This document shows positions 48,382 through 59,490 of a DNA stretch of 64,000 bases, piece by piece. Position 1 is the first letter of the stretch. Each line of letters begins with the position of its first letter. A model generated the notes under the pieces. That model saw nothing but the letters and a program-made list of their open reading frames with translations, had not been told where the DNA came from and did no database searches. The position numbers and the translations under genes are program-made. The stretch lies in contig VXBM01000561.1 in assembly GCA_013400155.1 (NCBI GenBank), positions 62,001-126,000 of the forward strand. Reading direction: 5' to 3'. The stretch comes from Helopsaltes ochotensis. Its lineage: Eukaryota > Chordata > Aves > Passeriformes > Locustellidae.

Positions 48382-51300
48382 TGACCCTCAGAACTGAATT
48401 TTTCATCTTTCTCCATGTTCCAGACCCATATCCTGCACACTTTCTTCATATCCCTCTGTTAAGTACTTCCAGTCGGACTTTCCAATGAATAAGGGAGGTA
48501 GAGGTTGACAATGTATCTATGCCTGTGTGTGCTTCTATCTGTATCTGTGATCAGGATTTCTGTTGCTCAGTATATATGTGTATATTCTTGTTAATTCTGC
48601 CTTTATGAGCCCAAGAACTGGGATGTTTTTGTTGCTGAAACTATGAGGAAGGAAGATGAAACTACTGTCGCCAACTAGAAAACTTTGCCTCCTGAAGTAA
48701 TACACATGAGAATATGATGCTAGAAAACAGAGGCAAAGCTAGGAAATCTAAGAGACACTGAGATACTTTTCTCATATTTTGTGTGTTTTGTTTGTCTCTT
48801 CTTGTTACTCTAATGTGAGAAAAAGAGGGAAGGGAAGAAAATGTGGCCCATCCCCATTTGTGAAACTCTTGGCCCTCATAAATCGCAGGACTCTGCACCA
48901 TAGTGAGCAATTCTGAGTGCAAAATGCTGTAAGTAAGGTAAAATACACATTAAGAGAAATGCATACTTTTCAGGTTTTGTGCATTTCAAAAAACATCAAT
49001 CATTCATTTCTATTTTCCTGTTCTACACAATTAAAATTGAAAATTAAATAAGCAGAAAGGAATTAATAGAATAAACATCTCTTTCTTTTAGGAAATCCTC
49101 TTGGTAGAGTGTGATTGCATCATGACTTTTCACATCAATAACATGCAGTAGGTTTTTCCCAGAAACCCTCTTGGGATTAGAGATGAGATTATTTTTCCCT
49201 CTGATCCCCTTTGATGGGTATTTATGGCTCAGATGAGGGGTGGTTTTGGAAGAAAGCCCTTAGTTCTCATCTTGTCACAGTGGCAGTTAATCTTAGTATC
49301 TATAATTGTGTAGTCATTTGTATTTGCCATATGTTTTTCTCTTTAGCTCTAGCGTTAAACTTTTGAGGGGTCACTGAATCTGGCACACGTGCTTTTTCAT
49401 TTGACTACACCTTTGATTATCAGGAGTCAGTGTTTCTAAACACTCAAATAATTTAAAGAAGTTCAGATATTTAAATAATTTGAACAAGAATAATAACATA
49501 AAACCCATCAAGCTTCTTTTAATGATACTTTTATTGTTAATGACTGGCTTTGCAGGTACAATAGCCTTCAGCACCACACAGAGGGGCACTGCTGGGAGGA
49601 GCTGGAAGTTCTATCCAAGCGGTGCTAACGGTTGCCACAGTTGGAATAACATATTTGTAAAATCTCTATAATCTGTTTGCAACTGTAATTAAAGGTTTTA
49701 TGTGGACATGTGCACTTGTGCAGTAGTATGGCCTTCTCCCTATTTATGGGCTGTGTAATTGTACGTTTAGTCCTTTTCTGGCGTAGGAAAGCCGCACCAT
49801 AATGTGTAATTATAACCTTGGTAAGTGTAACACCATTAAAGTTACGAGAAGTGGTGCGTGCAGCAGAGGAATGATAGGGTGATGACAGAGTGACATGCTG
49901 TAACCAGCATGGCATAATAAGAAGAGTCTTGTTGATCCTGCTATTAAAAAGGCTGTTCTCTGTACCAGCTAACTTGTGGCTCCCCAGGAGAAGGGCAATG
50001 TTGCTAAGCCTCACAGAAGCACTGGCTGTGTCTGCAGCCATGCTATGTGGTGGACACTTACCCCGAGGCTCTTAAGGACCCCTTCAGGGCCCTGGGGGTG
50101 GCAAAGCCTCAGGAGGTCCTGGCACACCCTGGGGGCAGCAGCACTGGCGGTGCCATGGGTGGACCTTGCTGGGGCTTGCCTTGGGGTTCTTATCCCAACC
50201 GAGCCCTCTCTGAGCACAGAGTCACCTCAGCCTCAGACCAGCAGATGAGCCAGTGCAGCAAAAAGCCTTTTCCGCAAACCAGTCTGGGGCTTGCTGGCTG
50301 CATCAGGTGCAGGAAACTGTCCTTTTTGTTGTCTCTGTTTTCCCACAGGAGGGGGAGTGAAGCAGCAGGTGTTCAGAACTTCAGGATGCAGGAAGCTGTG
50401 ACGGGCACTGTGATGGGAATGGTGGGGAACCCACCAGTGCCCCACGTCACTGATGGCTGTGGTGGAGAAGTGATGTTTGTTTCACAGAGAAGGTGTCCAG
50501 GTGAAATGCTGTCAGCTGCTCTCTGACATGTCCTGTAAGTGGAAACAATCAGCAGTGTCATGAAAAGCACCCTGGGAGAACTTTACCCTAGACAGCACCA
50601 GTGTTGCTTGATTTTTTTAATATTGGTGCCAGCAGTAAATTCCATGCTCATCTTGGTGCTGGGAAGTTTCCCCTACTCTGATACTGTTGGATGCTATTAG
50701 CCACATTGGAAATGCACGCCGATTAGCATCACTGAGGAAATTAAAATTCTCAGTGTGCGTATGTGGCTGAAACTACACTGCAAATTGAATTAAATTCTCA
50801 AAAAGTCCTGCCAGAGAGGACAGTATTTTATTAAATCCCAGCCTTGCGAGCACTTCTATATAGGATTGCAGAGGAGAGCTTTAAAATGGTTCTTATGACA
50901 TTTTTAATGGAAGCAAGTCCCAGGGCTGGTTCGAGGCAGCTGGTCCAGTGTTTCTCTTTTTGCATTGGCAGGAGCACATCACTAATCTGAAAGCTGTTGA
51001 GAGTCTTCTAGTGATGCCTTTTTTCCATGTTTGTGTTTTTTATTTTCTGGCTGAGTTAGACCATATCCTGTAAACTTACTTATTGTGCTTCGTATTCATT
51101 GCAATGACATCTACTGTGGAAGGGAGGGAGAAAGCTTATTAACCACAGGCTCACCTCCTGCTGACTGCAGTCAGAGATGGCCTGGGACAGCACTTGCAGC
51201 AGATGTTTCTGCTTTATAGATCAATGGAAACTTTACAGAGATATTTCCCTCTTCAGTCCAAAAGCAAATGCCAGCAAGTCAGAGATCCACTAACTTTGTG

Positions 51301-51516
51301 CTGGACTGTAATACTTTTATTTGATTTTTTAATATTTTTTATATACACACAAGGTAGCTACCAAAAAGTTGTCTTAAACATTGCTTTAAATGACATCTCT
51401 TAAAGCGATAAAGCTGCTCTCCACTTGCAGGGAGCAGTCTTGCTATCTTTGCCTGCAAATGAAACATCAGTGTAGGCTAAAGCCTGGCAGAGACAGGCAT
51501 GCACAAGACAAAACAA
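48382..51516. other. Non-coding DNA, no gene recognised
   Basis: A GC-rich patch at 50030-50530 has frames open on both strands (159 codons plus; 68-70 codons minus) without domains. 50690-50800 is AT-rich with TTAGCATCAC- and TTAAAATTCTC-like runs. No splice-bounded exon is evident. Confidence 0.5.
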
Positions 51517-51658
51517 GAAGAAATATTTAAAGAGAAGCCAATAATAAACCACAATGGGCCATCCTTAAAGCTGCTGCTGTGCACTGGTAATGATGCTGTA
51601 CATCTGTACAGGAAAACAGAGGCGGTTCTGCACTTCTGTGAAATAACTGTCTCAAGCA
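51517..51658 (+). repeat. 142-bp perfect inverted repeat, left arm
   Basis: The arm begins GAAGAAATATTTAAAGAG and ends ATAACTGTCTCAAGCA. Its exact reverse complement occupies 53080-53221, with no mismatch found by eye over 142 bp. Flanking bases differ on both sides, so these are the true limits. No 2-10 bp target duplication is visible at the outer edges (left flank ...CAAAACAA, right flank ATGCCCCAGC). The arm is open in one frame (47 codons) but matches no protein I know. Confidence 0.97.
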
Positions 51659-53079
51659 GCCATCATCATGGGTTGGTATTTTCTGGTTCTGAATCTCCAT
51701 GGACTCTATGGAACAAGTATGTACTTCAAAGAATAAAAGAGAAATATGTCATAATATCCAAACAAAGGGGAGAAGTGCATCTTTCTTTCTGCAAACTATC
51801 TTCCTGCTTTGTCAAGGAGGGGCTGACAGGACAATAAGGGATATGGATTGGCAGGCAAGGGAAGGCTTAACATCTGTGCCCATTCATGAATCCACATGGA
51901 TGGGAACACATGATCCCTTTCTCAGCACAGCACTCCTGTCTGCTACAGCTTTGGATACAGTTGTTCAAGTAATTCCAAAGAGGAAATAAGCACTTCTAAT
52001 ATTTTGGCCAAGAAACATAATCTATGGTTTCAGATCACCAATGTGAAACCAGTGTGAAATGAGTACCCTCCAGGACTTCTCTTTGTCTCATACTTTGCTG
52101 TTTGTGTAAAGAAAACCAGATAACCAGTCCTTGTGACTGAAGGAGCTGCTTCATTTCCATGTATGTGTGCTTGCTGCAAGAGTGATGGCATCTGTGGGAA
52201 ACAGACTCTCATACATCCCACTTGTGTTACAGAGACAGGGGGAACTCTTGGCTCTACAGATGTCTGTAGGAAACTGTGAATTCAGAGATACATCTTTTAG
52301 TGATGGAAGCTGTGTTGAAATCTTAACTGATATTTCAGTGGTAGAAACATCAACTGTCCTGTCAAGAAAGACAAGTTACTGGGAGTATTTTTTGTTGCAG
52401 CAAGTAACAAAATAAACTCCACTGATTGCTTGCCATAAGGGAGCTAGAGATGTCCTCTGACTGAACCAGGCCATAGCTGAAGATATTTAATGTTTCTTTT
52501 CATGTTTAGGAATCTGTGTATTTGGTGCGATATCTGCATGAAGAAACTGCTGTGATGTCTCTGAGTGTCATCTTTTCTCAAAGACCCCAGAAGCATGTGC
52601 TCAAACTGTGAAATAACAAGAGTTTCCTATAATTCAGTTGGCATTTTTGTGTTGGGTCAAAAAAACCAGGAGGCCTCAAAGTTTGAGGGAGAGGACTTCT
52701 TTTAGCGGCTGACATTTAAATGCCCACTGTTGTGTAACACAGTGGTCAGTCCAAGCAAGTCATGCCAGAGACTTATAAATGCAGACTTGCCTACCTTGTC
52801 CTTACCCAGCTAAGCTCATTAGAACTTCATTGTCCTAACAGCATTTAGCAAGCAGCATTGAGATTAGAAAAGATATAAAAAGCTTCTCATTTTCTTGTTA
52901 ATCAAAGTAACCATGATCATCCCATTTATATCCTGGCTACTCCTGGCTTTCCCATGAGTACTGGGCAGAAGTAGACCATTTAGTGGTGTGGGGAGCTCAG
53001 GCTACTGCAATTATCCTTTCTGGTCAAAATTTCTGCAGACACATTCCTCACCTTCCTCCTGCCTAAGGTCTGGATAAGG
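51659..53079. other. 1421-bp segment between the inverted arms
   Basis: The segment contains only short domain-free frames: the tail of 51499-51837 plus, then 51699-51989 plus, 52030-52221 minus and 52167-52415 plus. No transposase motif is recognised. It could be the interior of a non-autonomous element, a loop left by an inverted duplication, or ordinary DNA between a duplicated block. Confidence 0.5.
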
Positions 53080-53221
53080 TGCTTGAGACAGTTATTTCAC
53101 AGAAGTGCAGAACCGCCTCTGTTTTCCTGTACAGATGTACAGCATCATTACCAGTGCACAGCAGCAGCTTTAAGGATGGCCCATTGTGGTTTATTATTGG
53201 CTTCTCTTTAAATATTTCTTC
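53080..53221 (-). repeat. 142-bp perfect inverted repeat, right arm
   Basis: This is the exact reverse complement of 51517-51658. Together the arms could fold a transcript into a 142-bp double-stranded stem with a 1.4-kb loop. Confidence 0.97.
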
Positions 53222-56200
53222 ATGCCCCAGCAAGTTCTTGAGCCCATTTTCTAATGGCATAGGCAATCTTGATTTCTCATTTCATTTCAAAAAAATGTCT
53301 GCAGGTGACAGCCCATATGCCCCTTTTGTTATTTTATAATTTGAGAGTACTACATATGGATCTGATCCTCTCTCTTTCCTTTGCCAATAGGTGCTTTATT
53401 ACATTGATGGCATTGCTCAGTGGCCCATCATGCTGGTATAAAGAGGACTTGCAGCCATGTGTCTGGGACTTTGCTACAATTTATTTAAAACTCTGAATCG
53501 CTGTTGGGTGTAGCCTATGATCATATACCATTATATGAAGAGTGATTTGCTTAGTACAGCAACTCCTTGTTTAGTGGTGCTGCCTCCTGCTAATCCTCTC
53601 TCCAGGGGTGAGGGGTTTTGAGCTGTATGAGGAGGCACTCAGCCAACTTCATGCTCTGTGCCAGGAGGTGGATGGACTCTGTGAGGGCAGAGCTTGGAGT
53701 GGGTCACTTTTGCAGGCTCGGGCTTGAGGTATAAAAGCAGGGCAAGTCCTCTGTCCCTTTGAAAGTCTTTACCAAGAGAGCATCCTAAGGATGGCTGATT
53801 GATCTCCCTTCCCTGCCTTACTGAGAAGAGATGACGATTTTCCTTGTAACATGAAGATGTGTCTCTTGCTCCCTTTGGCCTGTATTGCAACCCTTGGAGG
53901 AGGAGGACTTAGCTGTTCCATTCACTAGAGGCCACTGCAGCGTCACCCACCTCTGGTGTTTTCACCTGCATTTTAGTGTTGCTCTAGAGACTGTGTTTCT
54001 GACTATGATCTCTCTTTTAGGTTTTTTATTTGATGTACTAATAGTCTCTTAATAACAATGAAATCTTCACTGTTCCCAGGGCAAGTTTGTCATGCTCCTT
54101 TCAGCAGTAGCAGTAGGTGACATAGTGTCCTTTCCAGCTATTACAAGCAACCAGTCCATGGAGACATGAAACCTTTGACACCCAAATACCATAGTCAAAC
54201 CTTGTTCTCTTTTACAATACACTTTAATTAGACTCTGTGAGACTTAAACTCATGCTTTAGTGAGGACATCACCAGTAACTCTCATGGAAGAGTCCAAGGG
54301 CTCTGTTTTTCACTTGCTGTTTTAGCAGCTCAGGACTGAACTTCTCCAATAAAGTCCTCTGATTAACTACCCAGAACTTCTAATGGTACCAGCATTTTAT
54401 GGTCCTATCTACACAGAATAATTTCCTCAGACTCTCAGGTCAGGTAGCTGGATTAGGCATAAATTTCCTTTTTTTTCATTTGTAATTTTGAGGTATGCCT
54501 GTCCTTTTTTATCCATCACTGCTGGCCTACCTAGAGTGTGATGCTCTTAGTCCTGTTACCTCTCTGGCCCTTTTGCTCTGTTCATTTTTCTCCTAGGAAT
54601 GTATTTATATTACATATATAAGGTATTTTTAATTTTTCAGCTTTAGGCCAGCACTCTGTTTCTTTTCAGTCTTGTGCAGAGTCTCTACCCCTAGTATTTT
54701 CCCTCTGATCAAAACTTTGTTTATGTAAACCTTTGCAGGCTTTCCACCATCAAAAATGTAATGTGTTCATTCAAATCATCAAAGCCATTGAACTTTCAAT
54801 CCCTGTAGAGTAGAGGTCTTCTCCTTTGCTACATGAACACAAATCTGTGCTCCATTTGCGCACTGGAACCTGCCAAAACCTTGTATCAAGCACAGGGAAA
54901 ACATTTGGCATTAACCACCTCCTCAAGGACTTCTCCCCTGAGAGGGAAAAAAATCCATTTTTCTGTGTTACATTCTTTCAATAATCTACATAAATGAGAC
55001 TTCTGAAGGTTTGGCCATATTTCTGCCCCTCTGCAAAGTCTATGCACTCACTGTTTCTGCTCTCTCATTGCCTCCATGCCTCTCCTTTCTCCATTTGGTA
55101 AGAGCTGTGCTTTCACTTTTAACACCCTGTTTCCTGTGGTTTTCCTTGTAACGTTAATGTTACTCTCCCTGGCACTAGCCTAGTCTAGAACTTGAATGTA
55201 CCAAAGATATCTTATGATGGATCTGGCCTCTTTATCTAAATGCCAGCTTTCTGCTTAGTTTATTCCACAGAAAATGGATCTCCATGTAAAATTTTTCCTG
55301 AATTCAGGCTGTGCACACCTTTCTGACCTGAATGTCTTCAAACAGGATCTGTGGCTCTCTGGGGCAGCCAGAGCATCATGAGATTCAGTCTTGGAGCATG
55401 CTGAGCTCCCCAAGTGTCCTCCTGTGGTACTCCATTCCCAACCTGACAACTTAACAACATCTCAGACACCTGAGAATATAAATGGACTTTTTTTGAGAGG
55501 AAAGGCTGCCAGCCTTATCTGAAAAAGTATGGATTTCAGTACAGGACTGAGCACCTTCAACTAGGATTGTGCTTCTGGCTCCATCACTGTTCATTTTTGG
55601 ACACCACCTTTACCATGACTCAGCTGCCTTATCCATAAAGTGAAGGTAACAACCTTCATCTTATTTGTACAGTGCCCTAACCAAAAAAGGAGTTGTGGCA
55701 CTGCAGAGCTAAATTGACTTAGTGATGGGTGAGTTATTTATGCTGAAACCTCTAGCTTCTCAAAAGCCTGAGCTAACTGTGCAGTTAGACAACTGGAGAA
55801 GTAACTGGGTCAGGAGCTGTATTTGTGAACAACGGCATATTACTCATCTGACTAATTCATCTGACAAAGACATGTAGTTTGCATCATTTTCTTAAAACAA
55901 TGGACTGTAAATATTGCAGTCTGCTGAATTATTTGAGGGATGAGTCAATGCAATTTATGATCCAATTATTGAATTCCTTACTCCCAGACACTCATTTGAA
56001 CAGCACCAGCTGCTGAATGAGTAGGTTCACACTCACTCCAACTGGAAGTTGCCTTTGCAAACTGGGTTTGAGTACTGCCTCAAACATGGTTGACAGAAAC
56101 CTGGTCCTTCAAGGATCAAGGCCTACTTGGCTGCTGTAGCAGGCGGTAGCTCACCAAATGTTACCTGTTGCAGTAAATCTTGTTTTAAAGAATGCGGACT

Positions 56201-59200
56201 TGTGGTAAAAGCTTGCCTTTTGCTCTAGGTGGCTAAGTGACTCTTGGCTTGGCCTTTGTATGACACTAAAGCTCAGGTATAGACAGTAACTTTTGCTCTC
56301 ATGAACATTTCTTCTCAAAGTGAACTTCTGTGAACTCCACAACAGCTAGCCTTCATAAGGGATCATTCTGAATTTAGCTTAGCATCCCTGAAAACTTTCA
56401 AACCCTATGTTTGTTGGTTCCTGGACCCTCACTGTCTTCTGTTTAAATAAGCCTTTGTGGCATGAATAGTGCTCCATAATATCTGTTTCAATGTGTTTGA
56501 ATGAATGGCTTTGGTTGTTTCTGAATGTTATTCTTTCATTCATAGTTGCAAAAAAGTGTCTGTATCTCATGGGAACAATGACAACCACTCCCTTCTGTCA
56601 ACTCCTCTCTTCTTCCATTTGATTTCACGAGATGAATCAAGTCAGTGCACTGAATGGCCATCTGGCTTCTGTAGGACCTGCTGGAAGTGGCTCAGAAGAC
56701 TGTGCTTATGCTGAGTCAATTCTCTGGAGGGGAGAACAGCATCCCTGGTAGACAGGACCTTGCTGGGGGCTGCTGCAACCTGTGGCTCTGCATCCTATTT
56801 TATTTCTTTAGAGAGATAATGTTCCAGTGAGAGTAACTATGTCTTGTGCACCTCAAGTCCCCTTGATCGTGATCAGATCTGTGCTCCCTTCCTACTCAAC
56901 AGGTCAGAGCTGCTCTTTCACGTGGTTGGTTGAACTGCATGGTGCAACCCTCACAGCTTGTGCAGATCCACCAGATCTATTTGTTCACATCCACTTCATT
57001 GTTATCACCTTCTTGTCTGTCTCCTTCCAGACAGCCAGGACGGCAGAGATGGTGGTCCTTACCAGAGAGGGACAGTTTGAACTCTCATGAAATTCCTTGG
57101 CTGGGAGAGGAGTGCCAAGCAGATATTTCAAGTGGAGAAAGTAGCACAGGATGGTGAGGAGAGTGAACTTCTTAGAAAAGAGAAATTCAGTCAGATAACA
57201 CGGAAAAAGAGACTGAAAGTTTTGGCAAAAGAGGGGGTAAACGGCTTCTTAAATGCTACTAGCAAGGGTAAAGAGTCTAGTGTCTTCCCAGACCTCTCAT
57301 TGCCTTTGTGTTCACTCTGGAAGTAATTCCTTTATGACCCTGGTTTTGGGGGTTCAGTTTTGGTGCACTAAATTTAGATTTTTCAAACTACCTTTTTCAT
57401 CTCCTGGTTAAATAGGATGTAAGACATGATCTATTATGTGGCATTTGGAATTAGGGAGGAGAAGACCCACAGGGAATCATGGGCTGCTTGCACTGTTAAT
57501 GTGCTGCCCCCTTAGTTACCCACAGACTGCCAGTGAAAATACTGGTATTCAGCCCTGCCATGGCACGAAATACAGAATTTCAGTTCTGAAATTATTGTCC
57601 TTAAGTGAACACTAACCATGTGACCAGACAAAGGAATGCATTTGCTTGGTCAGTAAACATCTTTTTTAAGGGCATTAACTTAATTTGGCTTCCAATTTCT
57701 CCTCCCCAGGCAGATTTTATTTAGTCAATACCAGAACTATCATAGACTGTGCTGTTTTATTCTGCCCAAGACCACTGTTCTCCATGTTATTGTGCTGGAG
57801 CTCTTCTTAGGGGTGCTTTAGGACAAACCCAGGCACAGGGCACGAAAAAACTCAGCTGCTTTACCGACAATGTAGCACCCTCAGTAACCTGCTCGGAAAG
57901 CTTACAGCTGACTTTGCAATTTTTGGCCTTGATCTCTGGCACTAAAGTTAATTGGGATAATTCAGAGTTCACACCCATCTCCCTGAGGGTTTGGTTTAAA
58001 AATACATGTAATGTGAGTTTTAAAATAATTTCTTTTGATTGGAAGTATTTGGAAATGTTTCTCTCCACTGGTTTTAAAAGGTGTCATTTTTTTATGAATG
58101 CTGAGATGTTGATTAATAAAATTCCGAAAGCATTAACTCAATTGAGTGGACTCCAACTTTTCCTTTTTTTATTGTTATGATTTGTGAAAATAAATGCAAT
58201 AAAAAAAATCCCAGCAGCTCTGTTAAACTGTATCCTCAGCAGTCTCCCTCCTGATAGCCTTACCAGATGTTTTACGATGTTAGACACAGGGCTGTTTGCT
58301 CTTGGGGGAAGGTTGAGCAAAGCCTTGGCTCAGCACCATCAGGCTTCAGCTTGTGGCCCTCTGTCTCAGGCACCTTGGACACCAGCCTGTACCCTGGTCA
58401 GGAACCAGGTGGTTTGGTCTCCCTGCTTTAAGGACTCCTCAGGGAAGAGCAGCTACCTTTGGTTGCCCTCTTCCATCCTCCTGATGACAGCTTATAGGAT
58501 GTGGTGCTCAGATCCATCTTCTTCACATCCCATCATTTCTGAGGCTGGTGGAGGGAGGCTCTGGCTGCACCAAGTCAGGGCCACCTCCCATGCAGGGATG
58601 GCTATGGCCACCCAATGCTGGGACACCCACCAAGGGAGACTGGAGGAGGCTCCTCTCCCTGGAAACTGAGCCTCTGGTTTTCTTCTTCCCAGGTCTGCCA
58701 TGAGTTATGCCCTCTGAGTGGAGCTGGAAAGGCTGCAAGCCTTTCTGTTTGGAAAGGATGAGGGGGGCTGAGGGCTGGGGAGGCAGAGGCAGGGACCGCT
58801 CATGCTCCCAGCTGCTGGCCAGGGAAGGATTTATTGCCCTGGCTGTGTTTGGGACACAGACCACTTAGAATAGCCATCCATCCTACATGTCTGAGTGAGC
58901 TGCCATGGGAGATTCATTTGTAAGCTGGCCTTCCTTCTTCCTGAAGTTTCTTTCTCCTTTATGCTGCAAACGCTAATATATTGTTCAAATTAAAGTGGGC
59001 CTGGGGACCGAAGACAGAGCTGGTTATTGAGTGAATGGACTGATGAGGAGTGGGTAATATATTTAAAGACTGTGTAGGAGCCACCAGGGATGATATAGCC
59101 TGATTTATTTGATTTAGTGTAATTTATAGTACACTAGACTATGCTGTGATTCTTCAGGATTTTTATCAGGAAATTTGCATTCAATGTTTAAGTATCTCTC

Positions 59201-59422
59201 GGCAGAAACATTCTCATTCTTTTATTATTTTGGCTTTAAACATATCATGTACCACAGAAGAATTTATAAGCATATGAAGGGATATAATAAGTTCAGATAG
59301 AAAAGGAAAAAACTTTGAAATCCAATATCAACTAGGGAGAGTGATTCCTGCTTCACCCTTTCCCAAGGGCATGGGTGGATTTGTTAAAAAAAGGCTACAC
59401 TGCATCTGCATTAATTTTGCTC
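53222..59422. other. Non-coding DNA, no gene recognised
   Basis: There are short domain-free frames only. A good acceptor-like CTTGTCTGTCTCCTTCCAG ends near 57029, but the frame after it (TARTAEMVV...) stops after 17 codons. 55840-55990 is AT-rich and dense in homeobox- and SOX-like words (ATTA, ACAATGG), as in many conserved enhancers, but conservation cannot be judged here. Confidence 0.5.
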
Positions 59423-59490
59423 TTTTTTTTTTTTTTTTTTTTTTTTCAGGATTTTTTTCTTCCTTTTTTTTTTTTTTTTTTTTTTTTTTT
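59423..59490 (+). repeat. Double T tract (T24 and T27)
   Basis: T24 at 59423-59446 and T27 at 59464-59490 are separated by a 17-bp CAGG/T-rich spacer. On the minus strand these would be two A tails in series, but no retroposed body is recognisable. Tract length is likely unreliable in the assembly. Confidence 0.95.

Noticed and set aside
50047..50526. 159-codon plus frame rich in G, P and S
   Set aside because: GC-rich patch with frames open on both strands, no domain and no splice context.
51499..51837. Frame shared by both inverted arms, considered as a duplicated exon
   Set aside because: The arms are not bounded by splice sites at their ends, and identity extends equally over all positions, so the open frame is likely incidental.
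57030..57326. Frame with a lysine-rich stretch downstream of a good acceptor-like site
   Set aside because: The frame continuing from the acceptor stops after 17 codons, and the lysine-rich frame is separate and unrecognised.
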